From contig CAZRHJ010000001.1 of assembly GCA_964600025.1 (NCBI GenBank), positions 62,001 to 126,000 of the forward strand: a stretch of DNA of 64,000 nucleotides, written 5' to 3'. A model generated the notes under the pieces. That model was not told where the DNA came from, searched no databases, and saw only the letters and a list, made by a program, of their open reading frames with translations. The stretch comes from JADFUS01 sp964600025 (lineage in GTDB: Bacteria > Bacteroidota > Bacteroidia > Bacteroidales > Rikenellaceae). Both the position numbers and the translations under genes were made by a program. Positions 34,961-45,723 of this stretch are shown here, piece by piece. How positions within the stretch are numbered: the first letter of the stretch is position 1; the number at the start of each line of letters is the position of its first letter.

Positions 34961-35686
34961 ATGAAAGTTTCTGATATAGTTGAAGATACAATAAATAGAC
35001 TTCCTTTTGGATATGTGTTTACCTATAATGATTTTAATATAGAGGTGAATCAAAAAGAGGCTGCGATAAAACATCTGAATAGATTATCTAGGTCAGGTCG
35101 TTTAGTTAAACTCTCCAAAGGAAAATATTATAAACCCGAACAATCTAGGTTTGGGGAAATTCCCGTGTCTGAGTATCAAGTAGTAAAGGATTTATTAGAG
35201 CAAGATGGAAAGCCTATTGGCTATATTACTGGTTATAGAGCTTTCAATGAGTTGGGATTGACAACACAAGTTCCTAGCATAATTCAGATTGCAACTAACA
35301 AATTCAAGAATCCTAAAAAAAGGGGGCTATACAAAATAGAGTTTGTTCTTCAATCGAATACTATTACCAAAGAGAATATTCCACTTTTAAGAATCCTTGA
35401 TTCAATAAAGAATATAAAGAAGATACCTGGCGCAATGGCTAGTGAAGCTATCCCTATTCTCAGAGGAATATTGCAAGATCTATCTGGTGATAATATGCAG
35501 TCAATAGTTAGACTTGCAAAGAAATACCCTCCTGCAACAAGAGCTTTACTGGGTGCATTAATAGAAGATCTTGCTATACCTGAATTATTGAAACAGCTAA
35601 AAGAGGGATTGAATCCTATAACTAAGTATAATATCGGAGTTTCCGAGATAGAATTACCAACTAAAAGCAACTGGAATATAATATGA
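34961..35686 (+). CDS. abiEi: AbiEi-type antitoxin (DUF6088-like)
   Basis: 241 residues from MKVSDIVEDTI. The frame is open 37 codons further up, but that part contains the operator and -7 box, so the inner ATG is the start. An N-terminal winged helix (GYVFTYNDFNIEVNQKEAAI, LSRSGRLVKLSKGKYYKP) leads to the AbiEi/DUF6088 middle (PIGYITGYRAFNELGLTTQV). It neutralises AbiEii and represses its own promoter. It overlaps the toxin gene by 4 bp. Confidence 0.88.
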   Translation: MKVSDIVEDTINRLPFGYVFTYNDFNIEVNQKEAAIKHLNRLSRSGRLVKLSKGKYYKPEQSRFGEIPVSEYQVVKDLLEQDGKPIGYITGYRAFNELGLTTQVPSIIQIATNKFKNPKKRGLYKIEFVLQSNTITKENIPLLRILDSIKNIKKIPGAMASEAIPILRGILQDLSGDNMQSIVRLAKKYPPATRALLGALIEDLAIPELLKQLKEGLNPITKYNIGVSEIELPTKSNWNII

Positions 35687-36630
35687 TACTACACAGTGAT
35701 GAAAAGGCGTTTTTGCAATTGATTATGCTCACGTCTCAGAAATACAACATAAGACCTGTATTTATAGAGAAAGATTATTGGATAACTTTGATACTTCAAA
35801 AGTTGTCTAAAAGCAAATATGCAGATTTGACAGTATTCAAGGGAGGTACATCGCTTTCTAAGGCCTACGGTTTAATCTCTCGTTTCTCTGAAGATGTTGA
35901 CTTGGCTCTTTGTCATACAGAGGAGCAAAGCGGAAACAGTATAAAAACTATTATCCGCACTGTTGAGAAGAGTATTACCTCCGACTTAACAGAGATCGTT
36001 AAAAACGGAGTTACAAGTAAGGGGTCTCGATTCAGAAAGTCTGTGTATGAATATAATTCTATTGTGGGTAAAAGCAACCTAGCGCAAAACAGCTTGATAG
36101 TGGAAATAAACTCGTTTGCTAATCCCTATCCATTCGTTTCGCTAAAAATAGAGAGTTATATTGCTCAGTATCTTCGAGAAACTGGGCAAGCCGATGCTAT
36201 CCAGCAATATGATCTCCCTGCATTTACTGTAAATGTTTTGGATAAAAGACAGACTCTAATAGAGAAACTTGTGTCACTAGTTCGATTCTCTCACCACGGA
36301 ATTGAGGGCATATCTTCAAAGATTCGCCACTTCTATGATTTTCACTATCTATTGCAAAATGATGAGTGCAAAGAGTATATTAACTCTCCTAAATTCAAAG
36401 AGGAGTTTGAGGCTATTTTAGCTCACGACAAGGAGATGTTTGCCGATCCTAAGGGCTGGCAAGATGTTTCTATAAAGGATATACCGCTATTTAATAACAC
36501 AGAACAAGTGTGGAGTGAGTTAGCATCGATATATCTTAATGAATTGTCGGGATTGGCTTTTGCAGAGCTACCTGATGAGATAGAGGTGTTGGAGAGTTTT
36601 ACTCAAATTACTAAATCTATATTACTATAA
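35683..36630 (+). CDS. abiEii: AbiEii nucleotidyltransferase toxin
   Basis: 315 residues. VFKGGTSLSKAYGLISRFSE followed by DVDLAL (~52-78) is the GS-x10-DxD nucleotidyltransferase motif; DKRQTLIEKLVSL (~188) and KIRHFYDFHYLL (~208) are typical of AbiEii/AbiGii. These toxins modify tRNA 3' ends and stop translation, giving abortive infection and element stabilisation. ATGA overlap with abiEi couples their translation. Confidence 0.92.
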   Translation: MILHSDEKAFLQLIMLTSQKYNIRPVFIEKDYWITLILQKLSKSKYADLTVFKGGTSLSKAYGLISRFSEDVDLALCHTEEQSGNSIKTIIRTVEKSITSDLTEIVKNGVTSKGSRFRKSVYEYNSIVGKSNLAQNSLIVEINSFANPYPFVSLKIESYIAQYLRETGQADAIQQYDLPAFTVNVLDKRQTLIEKLVSLVRFSHHGIEGISSKIRHFYDFHYLLQNDECKEYINSPKFKEEFEAILAHDKEMFADPKGWQDVSIKDIPLFNNTEQVWSELASIYLNELSGLAFAELPDEIEVLESFTQITKSILL

Positions 36631-36640
36631 AAATCTCAAT

Positions 36641-37576
36641 ATGTCACTTTCAAAATTATTTAAAAATGCAAATCCTTCATGGTCAAGTAATTTGACTTGT
36701 AAAATAGGCAATCCACCTAAATTATCTGTTTCAAATTACTTTTGTATGTGGTCAGATTTATTAGGATTTGGGAATATTTTCTTTGAAAACAACTGGCAGT
36801 TAAGTAAAAAGCAGCAAAAAGATATATATGAGCGATTACAGACAGCACATAGCTCCGTATTATACCACAGTTCTCCATTTTACGAGAGAAATCTTCTTTT
36901 AAATGATGGCATTACAAAGATTCGAAAAGTCGAGGCTTCATTATTAAACAAAACTCTTATTTCTGACATTAGTTTATTTCTTAGATCGACTATTCAACTA
37001 CATATAGAAATTAGTCACAATGAATTAATTAATGGTCATCCAGGATGTAGAACAGTTCTTGCATTTGGCGAAGGAATTGAATATCTGTCAGATGAAATTA
37101 AATTTGATGACTATGTTATGAATTACACAAAACCCAAAGGTAGTGATATAAGTAGTATCGCTCAGAATAATGGTAATCCGACAATAGTGTATAACCCTAA
37201 AGAATTACAGATGAATACAGCTTTTTCCAAAGCATACTGCATAGAAAGTAGTGGAAGTCGTACTGGTATCAAGGGCAATAGCTTTTATGTTGACAAATCA
37301 GCAGTTGACGCAATACTAGATTTTTCAAAAAAATATAGATATAAAGCTAATTTTTCAAAATCTGAAGAAGGAATAGAATTATTAATTAGACACAAAGACA
37401 ATAAAGATATATCAAGTGTAACAATGGGCTTTTTGTTTGACAAATCAATAATTGACATTAATATTAGAGGGTGGAAAACATCAGTGTATAAGTTGATAAG
37501 ATTCTATCCTCATGATGAACCCATAAATGAGTTCTACTTCGATTTAATTGACATAAATTCAAATTTTAATGGTTAA
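36641..37576 (+). CDS. Unknown protein with class III nucleotidyl-cyclase-like layout
   Basis: 311 residues, no family I can name with confidence. MWSDLLGFGNIFFEN (37-50), LLLNDGITKI (85-94) and GCRTVLAFGEG (136-145) are spaced like the class III cyclase elements FxDxxGFT, the second metal Asp ~45-50 residues later, and RxGxxxG. Asp39 and Asp89 would be the metal ligands and Arg137 the conserved Arg. If right, it could make a cyclic nucleotide for defense, as PycC does in Pycsar. It starts 11 bp after abiEii and ends before a terminator, with no obvious effector beside it. It could also be an inactive relative of the fold. Confidence 0.4.
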   Translation: MSLSKLFKNANPSWSSNLTCKIGNPPKLSVSNYFCMWSDLLGFGNIFFENNWQLSKKQQKDIYERLQTAHSSVLYHSSPFYERNLLLNDGITKIRKVEASLLNKTLISDISLFLRSTIQLHIEISHNELINGHPGCRTVLAFGEGIEYLSDEIKFDDYVMNYTKPKGSDISSIAQNNGNPTIVYNPKELQMNTAFSKAYCIESSGSRTGIKGNSFYVDKSAVDAILDFSKKYRYKANFSKSEEGIELLIRHKDNKDISSVTMGFLFDKSIIDINIRGWKTSVYKLIRFYPHDEPINEFYFDLIDINSNFNG

Positions 37577-37586
37577 CTATGACACT

Positions 37587-37624
37587 ATAATAGCCAACTA
37601 CATTAATGTGCAGTTGGCTATTAT
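37587..37624 (+). terminator. Terminator after the cyclase-like gene
   Basis: A 13-bp stem (ATAATAGCCAACT with AGTTGGCTATTAT) with a 12-nt loop is followed by TTTT. It separates the rightward abiE/cyclase-like genes from the leftward methyltransferase-helicase. Confidence 0.8.
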
Positions 37625-37630
37625 TTTTGG

Positions 37631-40600
37631 TTACATCTTCATTCTCGCCCCAACGACTTTGTCGTCGTTGTGCGGTGAGGGTATGTGTGAGATAGTATTG
37701 CTGCTATCGTCATTGGAGTTCTGCCCTTGGCTCTGTTTCTCCTCCTGTGATTGATCCGTTTGGTCTACGGGCTTTAGCGATAGCGTAATTTTGCGCTCTA
37801 GGGCTGCGACTTCGGATTTTAGCTCTTTCAGTTCATCCTCCCGTTTCCAGACACCCGAAACAGACTGCTGGAGTATCGGTAGGTCGGTGGCGAGTTTTTC
37901 GCCTCGTGCTTGGTGCTGCTCGATTAGCTGAGGGATTCTATCCATTGCATTTATGAAGTTCATCGTTGCGAGCTTGGGGTCGCTGGCTATATTACCACTG
38001 TTGTAGTTGTAGCGTACAGGTATGCCATTCTCGCCAGTGGTTACACCTTGAATTATAAATTTGTTGCTGGATAGCTCAAATAAATCTTTAGTCGAGGATT
38101 CTGTCTTAACGAAAATCTTAAATCCGTACAACTCTCCAATCTCCTTGAGTAACCCATCGGTGCGTGCCTTGTCGTTAATCTCGGCAAGTTTTGCTCCCAA
38201 AACTTTTACTTCTGTGCTATCCACACCAATAAGTTTAAGAGGGTTTAATCGTTCGCCATCACTTCCCACCTGCACACGCTCACCAAAAATACGCATATCT
38301 GTTTCGAGCTTGTTGATGGTGTCATTGTTGCTTGCGATGCCCTTTTGAACCTCTTCAAGTTTATATACAGAACTATGTCTGTTCTTGTTGAACGCCTTAC
38401 GCTCCGACTCCAGTGCAGCGACTTTCTTTTCAAGTTTTGCCTTATCAAGTAAATCAGTATTACCCGAAAGAATAGCCATATACTCCGAAAAATTCATACC
38501 CGATTTTTCATCCGACGAACCCTCGTCAATAGTTCTTGCACCCATTGCACCTGACTTTAGCTGAGAGATAAACATCTGCTTGTTATGAAGTAGATTGAAT
38601 TTATAGCTGTCAAGCGATTTTTCTACGGCATATATAACTACATCTACCTTATTATCAGCATATAACTTTGCTATTTCATTACCCTTTCTAATAGCTCTAC
38701 CGTCCCTTTGAGCGAGGTCAGAAGGTCGCCACGGACTATCCAAATGATGGATTGCAACTGCCCTCTGTTGGGCATTTACACCTGTACCAAGCATATCCGT
38801 AGAGCCAAATATAACTCGTACCGTACCCTCATTCATCGCTGCGATAACCTTCTTACGCTGCGCCTCCGATTTGTGTTGTTGGATAAACTGCACCTCGTGT
38901 TCGGGGATATTATAATCCTCCACAAGTTTACGTTTAACCTCACTATACACATTCCACTGGTCAGGCTTGAAAGTTCCAAGGTCTGAGAACACAAACTGCG
39001 TACCCTTGTGTTCATCATATTTACGATAATATTTTGCAATGTTGGCAGCACAATGTGAAGCCTTATTGTCGATGTGGTCATCATATAACCCTTGATCTAT
39101 CATACGCATATCAAGAGCCATTTTTCGAGCATAGTCGGTGGCAATCAGCATTTTTGCTTTCTCCTCTGTCTCCGACAATGGCTCACGTCCAAGGATAGTA
39201 GCATCACCAGTTTTTGCAAATTCCATTAACTTATCTATAAACTCCTCTTGCTGAGGTGTTGGTGGAATATTGTGCAAAATCTCATTACCCTCAGGTCTAT
39301 CCACTCCTACATCTTTAGCTGTACGAAAGTCTGTAATCTCATTATAGAATGATGCCAACTCAGGTACTTTAATAAAATAGCGGAAACGCTCCTTTTGTAC
39401 AATCTGATTGGTAACGCTAAATTCAAAGTCGGTGGACTTCTTAGCAAATATAGCTGCCCAAGCATCAAAACAGTTAATGTTTTGTCTTTCAAGGTCTTTT
39501 GGGCGTAGATACTTAAACAATAAGTACAGCTCAGTAAGTGAGTTTGAGATAGTTGTACCACTAAGGAATGTAGCTCCTAAATCTTTGCCTGTCTTATCTT
39601 GAATAGTTCTTAACGCAAATAACATATTCATTGCCTTTTGGCTACCATCTTGCGTTCCAAGACCACTCACACGGTTATGTCGGGTTGAGAACATAAGGTT
39701 CTTAAACTTATGCGACTCATCAACAAAGATATGATCGATACCCATCTGCTTAAAATCTACAACATCATCGGTACGCTCATTTATGGAGTTGGCAAGTTTT
39801 TCGAGTTTCACCTCTAAGTTTTGCTTCCTCTTTTCTAGTCCTTTGAGCATAGCACGAGATATATCCCTACCTTGATTTCTCAATACATCAAGGCTCTCCT
39901 CGACACTATCAAGCTCCTTTTGCAAGATGCGTTCTTGGATCTCAGGCGACTGCGGTATCTTGTTGAACTAGTCGTGGGTAAGTATCACCACATCCCAATC
40001 GTTGTTCTTAATCTCGTTGAATAGCTTTACACGATTTGCAGGTGTAAAATCATTCTTCCCAGGATAGAGAACTTTTGCGTTTGGGTAAGCCGTTTGATAG
40101 GTATGTGCAATCTCGTGTACATTGGCTTTAAGCCCTATTATTAAGGGCTTATTCGCTAATCCTAAGCGTTTTAACTCTTGTGCTGCTGTACACATAATTA
40201 GGGTTTTGCCTGTGCCTACCTCGTGGTCAATTATCGCACCGCCATTCTGTTTTATTAGCCAAACTGCATCTTTTTGACTGCCGTATAAATCACTAATTCC
40301 TAAGGCTTTTCTATCAAGATTAGGAAATGTTTGATGTGAGCCATCGTACTGTGGACGAACAAAACAGTTAAACTTATCATTGTAGAGTTTAGTTAGTTTA
40401 TCCTTAAACTCTGGTGACTGCTCAGATAACCAATCGGTAAAACCATTTCGGATTTCATCAATCTTTGCATTGGCAGTTTGGATTGCCTCGCTATCTCTAA
40501 CCTTTCGCTCCTCGCCATCAACCAAGATGGTTTTGGTAATATCAGGTACAGTGTTCAGCAGGGCGTATCCCATAAGTGAGATACCATCGTAGTTACGACC

Positions 40601-42904
40601 ATTGCCCTTTACATTGTATTTGTCCCAAATATTAGCGTTATATGAGCCGTTAAGTTTTACGGAATAGTCGTCCAGACTCTCAGAATATGCAACCTTTATC
40701 TCAGTGTCATAGAGATATGAGGCATATTTAGAGTATAGACCCGTAGGAATCCAACGCTCACCAAAGTTAAAATCCAGCTCCTCAAATGTGATTGGTCGAG
40801 GGCGTGCATCTTGCAGAGCCTTTAGCGACTCTTTGGCTGGCTCGTGGTTGGGGTTGTCAAGCAAGAAACTCTCTATCTTCTCCGCCTTTTCTACTACATT
40901 ACCTGCGATAAATTTATCGGCAATCTCGTAGCCCTTAGCCATAGGATTATAGAAAATCTTGCCCTCCAACTCTGATAGTATGGTGCTTTCGTCCACACTG
41001 CTAATCTCCTCCATATAGGCGATATTTACAGTGCCGTACTTATTGAGCGAAGCAGATAGAGCCTCTTGCACATCGTCCACTACCGTTATCTCTTTTTGAG
41101 AAAATGCGACTGGGTGATCGAAGATGTCAGCCTTGATAAATTCACCATTAACACCACGCTCCAAGGATAAAATATCCCTGCCTGAAGCATCCATCAAGAT
41201 AAATTTATTGTTGTTGCGAGAACCTAAGACTCCAAAGTCGTCACGGTAACTGTCGTAAAGCTCATTTAGCTTTTGGCGTAGATCTGGGTATTCAGTCAAA
41301 GTGCGCCCTTCTGCATTAAATAGCTCATAGTAACTATCACGCATAGGAATATAGCTTTGAGCACGCTCCAATTCAATTTCATTCTTAAATGATAGAGGGT
41401 GAAACTGTGCTGCTCCAAACTTAAACTCACGCAGATAGCCGACATTATTATCGGCATCCATTACCATAGAACCATCTTTGTAGTGCGATAGCATTTCACC
41501 CTCCCATTTGCGTGGAGGTGCGAGCCGCACGGGCGTATTAGGCTGACGCACTTCATTTTCTTGCTCTGCTGCTTCAAATAGGTTGGTTGGTGGTTTTACC
41601 TCCTCTTTAGGTGTAGTTTCAACTTTTGGTGCAGTCGCTTTGGTTTGGCGAGGCTTTACCTCTCGTTGTTCAACGGTCATTCCAAACAAATCGTAGAGAG
41701 TTACAAGGGGCTTTTGCTCCACCTCTATAGGTTTCTGCACCTCTTGTACTTTATTACTATTGTATAGCGATAGCGAAAATCTCTCGGCAAGGTCAGCACT
41801 CAACATAGTACTCATATCACGAGCAATTCCATCGACTCCATCTTTATGCTTAAAGACGATAGCTGGCTTTCCGTAAGGGTCTGTATCTTGTTTCCAATCC
41901 GTATGAACTATACGAGATAGATCACGGAAATAGGCATTGAGATATGTCCCACTTGGGCGGAGGTTACTTTGGATAAATAGCTGTTCATCGGGAGATAGCG
42001 ACTGCTTATTCTCATTGCGTTGCAATACAATAAGGTCGCTATCGACATCTGTTCCTGCGTGGTCTGAAAACAAATTATTAGGCAGACGAATAGCCGAGAC
42101 TAGATTAGCTCGTTCCATCAAGAGCTGGCGCACAGGTGTGTTTTGTGGGGAGTTCATTACACCCTGCGATGTTATGAATGCTATCACTCCACCATCACGA
42201 AGCGTGTCGAGACCTTTAGCGAAAAAATAGTTGTGTATAGCCTTGGTCGCTTGGACCTCGGCAGGGTTCTTACTCTTGCTATACTCTTTGTCGAACACTG
42301 CCACATCACCAAATGGAATGTTTGATGCCACAACATCGAAGTGCCCTTTATAGTCGGGGTGGATAGATTCAAAGCCGCTAATATTTACATCAGCCCTTGG
42401 ATGCAAGTGAGAAAGTAGCTTACCTGTGATAAGGTCTTTTTCAAAATTGCTACTATCCATCATTGGAGACACCTTAGCAAAGGAACGCATAAACGCACCA
42501 CCTCCAGCCGAAGGGTCGAGAAACTTCTCTGTTTTTACTCCATTCTCGTGCAGAGCCTTTGCGATAGAGTCAATAACAGCATCGGGAGTATAAAAGGCTG
42601 TCAAAATTGAGTTCTTCAAACTACTCATATACTGTTTATACTCATCGGGCGTAGTGTTAGCTTTTATATTACTATGCAGTTGAATAGTTTGCGGAAATAG
42701 TTCTAAGTCGGTTTTGCTCCAGTGAGTAATATCAGCAAGAGAGTTTGCAGGGTTAAGAATACACTTTAACGCTCCAAAGCCGCTATACTTTTCAAGTACA
42801 GAACGCTCCTCTGGTGTCGCCTCTCGCTTAGACTTCTCTAACTCAAAGAGAAGGCGGATAGCACTAATGTTATCCGCCATCTTCTGTTTACGATTAAATG
42901 CCAT
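37631..42904 (-). pseudogene. N6-DNA methyltransferase/SNF2 helicase of the ICE, split by an in-frame amber codon
   Basis: One ~1,757-codon gene read through a single TAG at 39,968-39,970. Upstream of the stop: methyltransferase motif I FLDPSAGGGAF (~127-137), catalytic NIPFGD (~196), and the helicase Walker A VGTGKTLI (~895). The frame then reads ILTHD-stop-FNKIPQSPEIQE and continues open to 37,631, with FVDESHKF (~1,061) and QRDGRAIRKGNE (helicase motif VI). A CAG Gln codon at the stop would restore it (one C-to-T change). Related giant proteins occur in many Bacteroidetes ICEs, perhaps as anti-restriction or replication factors. ATG at 42,904 overlaps DUF1896 by 11 bp. As read, the helicase is cut between Walker A and the DEAH box. 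Confidence 0.88.
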
Positions 42905-43382
42905 AGTGGTCGAAGATTTCAAGGATTTTACCCACTACCTCTGAATAGAGTCTGTCGTAATCCTCGTCATCTTCAAATTCAGGAGTGATATTATAATTTT
43001 CGAGCAGTGGCTCTATTTCTTCGTAAAGGGCTATTGCAAGTTCGTGAGACCTAAATGCATCTATTACATTACTATATTCTTCGTCTAATACTTCCTCAAT
43101 CATATCGTGTAAAGAGAAATGAAGATCCCTAAATAGTACTTCGTCAGCCTTATCCATCGCCTCTTCGTGTGATGAGCCATTGCTTTTCTCAACTTGAAAT
43201 ACAATGGCAGCCAATTCATCACGATTGGCGATAAAGTCAAAATCTGCGGCTAAGTATGGATAACTTTCGTTAAGGTAATCGAGAAGTCTAAGAAAGAAAT
43301 AAGATAATGGACGAGGTTGATATGTATCGTATTCAACTTCAAAATCTATTTTGAGTATATCTTGATTATTTGTTTGTGTCAT
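42894..43382 (-). CDS. DUF1896 family protein
   Basis: 162 residues with the DUF1896 look: RPLSYFFLRLLDYLNESYPY near the start, FIANRDELAAIVFQVEKSNG, and acidic helices to the end. It is found beside the methyltransferase-helicase in Bacteroidetes ICEs and overlaps it here by 11 bp. Function unknown. Its mRNA has a ~120-nt leader with a strong terminator-like hairpin. Confidence 0.8.
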   Translation of the reverse strand: MTQTNNQDILKIDFEVEYDTYQPRPLSYFFLRLLDYLNESYPYLAADFDFIANRDELAAIVFQVEKSNGSSHEEAMDKADEVLFRDLHFSLHDMIEEVLDEEYSNVIDAFRSHELAIALYEEIEPLLENYNITPEFEDDEDYDRLYSEVVGKILEIFDHYGI

Positions 43383-43424
43383 TATTCTTGAATTTTAGTG
43401 ATTTGTATAATTGGTTTAAAAAAA

Positions 43425-43453
43425 GGCACTCAGGGTATCCCTCCCTAAGTGCC
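43425..43453 (-). terminator. Leader terminator (attenuator) before DUF1896
   Basis: On the minus strand, GGCACTTAGGG and CCCTGAGTGCC form an 11-bp stem (one G-T pair) followed directly by seven T. It sits between the -7 box at 43,510 and the DUF1896 start, so transcription must pass it: either attenuation or the end of a short RNA. Confidence 0.7.
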
Positions 43454-43509
43454 ACCACTAAAATCCAAGTAAAAACAGTATTAAACCATTTATGACTTGT
43501 ATTCAGTGG

Positions 43510-43517
43510 CAAATGTA
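43510..43517 (-). promoter_or_regulatory. -7 box of the DUF1896/methyltransferase-helicase operon
   Basis: TACATTTG on the minus strand fits TAnnTTTG. Transcription would start near 43,503, giving a leader of about 120 nt that contains the hairpin at 43,425-43,453. Confidence 0.55.
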
Positions 43518-43591
43518 GTGAAAGTTGAGCGGAAAAACAAGCTCGCTTGATTTTCCCGAAATGCATCCTACATTATGAAAATATAGCACTT

Positions 43592-45667
43592 TTATTTGGA
43601 TTTTAAGCAACCTTTTTTCGTAGTTCGCTTATTATCAGCGAAAACAAAAGCAACTTTGTAATCTTTATCGAGTCTAAGTGCAGCATCGAAACTCTTACCT
43701 GCCTTACTCTTAAAGCCTTTGATTGTGGAGGTTTTTCCTTTTTGGATAAGCTCCTCAATCTGATTGTCGGTAAGTCTTTTCGATGCAATCTCTCGGAACA
43801 CAACAAAGCCACACTCCGATCTCGTGCACTTTATTACTTTATCAAAGAATCTAACACTCTCGGTACTACATTTTGGGCAAGGGTGCATAGCTTGCTTTAC
43901 TCCCTCTATCTCCTTAGATAGTAGCTCGGCTGTAATCTGACGAGTGTACTCACGGCTAACATTGTCGAATGTGTCGCTATCAAGCTCTCCTCGCTCAATA
44001 CTTAGCAAACCATTCTCCCACTCACCTGTGAGCTGCACATTTGAAATTTGCATATCTTTAACCGCTCTATATACTGCTAAACCTTTGTCGGTAGGCACAA
44101 GCGATTTGCCCTCACGAACGATATATTCACGATTAAAGAGCGTTTCGATAGTTGCTGCACGAGTTGCAGGAGTACCAAGCCCTGAGCCTTTTATCGCTTC
44201 ACGCTCTGACTTATCCTCAATTTCTGTTGCTGCACCCTCCATAGCCGACAATAACGAACTTTCGGTATGGATAGCCTTTGGCTTAGTCTGCTTTTGCAGT
44301 GCCTCTGCCGAAGTGATAGCGTAGTTTTTCCCCTCTATAAATTGAGGTAGAGAATCAATCTCTTCATCTTCTCTTTCAGCTCGTATCTCTCGCCAACCAA
44401 GCGACAAAATCTGAGTAGCCTTGATAGAGTAATCCCTCTCAAAAGTTATCTCGGTAGATAGCTTTTGGCATTTAGGCATTAGTGCCTCAAAGGTTCTAAG
44501 GACAATCATTTCGTAGATATCTAGCTCTTTAGATGATAGATCCGCAGGTGATATAGTCGTTGGTAGTAGTGCGTGGTGATCAGTCACCTTAGCATCGTTC
44601 ACTGAGTGGGTATTAAACTCATTCGCCATAACCATAGAGGCAAAATCTCTCCATTTGCTAACGCTTGAAAGTGAGCCTATAACATCACTAATAGATGCAA
44701 ACACATCCTCTGAAATATATCTGCTACCAGTACGAGGATAGGTGATATACTTCTTCTCGTATAGCTTCTGAGCGGTGTCGAGAGTCTGCTGTGCCGTATA
44801 TCCATAACGCTTGTTAGCATCTTTTTGAAGAGAGGTAAGGTCATAGAACAATGGTGAGTTCTCGCTTTTCTCCTTTTGCTCATTACTTACAACTTTAAGC
44901 GTACTAATCTCACGCAATTCCTTACACGCACTCTCAGAGTCTGTTGGCAAATCATACTGAGTCGGAGAGCTTGCTTTTACTCCCTCTATCTCAATATCAA
45001 TCTTATAATAGATACTCGGTGTGAAATTTCTGTTATCGTTAAACCTTTCGCAAATCATTTTGAGAGTTAGGGTTTGAACTCTACCAAGAGAAAAAGCACC
45101 ACCTCCAGCCGAGAGTGTTAGAGCTTGCGATGCGTTGATGCCTACGAGCCAGTCAGCCTCACTTCGTGAGCGTGCAGCGTAGTATAGATTATCATACTCC
45201 GCACCCTCTTTAAGATTATTTAAACCCTCTCGAATGGCACGGTCGGTAAGTGATGAAATCCACAATCGGCGAAAAGGTTTGTCGCAACCAAGGTAGTCAT
45301 AGATGTAGCGGAAGATAAGCTCTCCCTCTCGCCCTGCATCAGTAGCGACAATGATTGTATCACACTCTTCGAAGAGCTTGTTAATCACTTGTAGCTGTTT
45401 TGCAGCTCCTAAGTCGCTTTTGTACGTTTTCCCCTCTCTCACCTCACGAACTATCAACTTAAAGTTGTCGGGGATAATTGGCAAATGATCTCGACTATAA
45501 CCAATTGCTCCATACTGCTCGGGCATAGCCAACTGTACTAAGTGGCCGAATGCCCAAGTTACAGCATAGCCTCCACCGTGTAGATAGCCATCTGCCTTGT
45601 TTGTAGCTCCCACAATGGTGGCTATATCTCTTGCCACGCTGGGTTTCTCTGCTAATATTGTTATCAT
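43592..45667 (-). CDS. topB: DNA topoisomerase III
   Basis: 691 residues. N-terminal Toprim domain (MITILAEKPSVARDIATIVG; IIVATDAGREGELIFRYIYD, ~105-124), active-site region KYITYPRTGSRYIS with the catalytic Tyr at ~310, and a C-terminal zinc-finger-like part (HPCPKCSTESVRFF, KCTRSECGF). Type IA topoisomerases of this kind are standard in Bacteroidetes ICEs, where they resolve transfer or replication intermediates. It lies in a leftward group with three small ICE genes upstream. Confidence 0.95.
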   Translation of the reverse strand: MITILAEKPSVARDIATIVGATNKADGYLHGGGYAVTWAFGHLVQLAMPEQYGAIGYSRDHLPIIPDNFKLIVREVREGKTYKSDLGAAKQLQVINKLFEECDTIIVATDAGREGELIFRYIYDYLGCDKPFRRLWISSLTDRAIREGLNNLKEGAEYDNLYYAARSRSEADWLVGINASQALTLSAGGGAFSLGRVQTLTLKMICERFNDNRNFTPSIYYKIDIEIEGVKASSPTQYDLPTDSESACKELREISTLKVVSNEQKEKSENSPLFYDLTSLQKDANKRYGYTAQQTLDTAQKLYEKKYITYPRTGSRYISEDVFASISDVIGSLSSVSKWRDFASMVMANEFNTHSVNDAKVTDHHALLPTTISPADLSSKELDIYEMIVLRTFEALMPKCQKLSTEITFERDYSIKATQILSLGWREIRAEREDEEIDSLPQFIEGKNYAITSAEALQKQTKPKAIHTESSLLSAMEGAATEIEDKSEREAIKGSGLGTPATRAATIETLFNREYIVREGKSLVPTDKGLAVYRAVKDMQISNVQLTGEWENGLLSIERGELDSDTFDNVSREYTRQITAELLSKEIEGVKQAMHPCPKCSTESVRFFDKVIKCTRSECGFVVFREIASKRLTDNQIEELIQKGKTSTIKGFKSKAGKSFDAALRLDKDYKVAFVFADNKRTTKKGCLKSK

Positions 45668-45723
45668 TAAATTACTGTTTTATTAGTGGATTATTAGTGG
45701 TTTATGAGTAAAGTATTAGTTTG

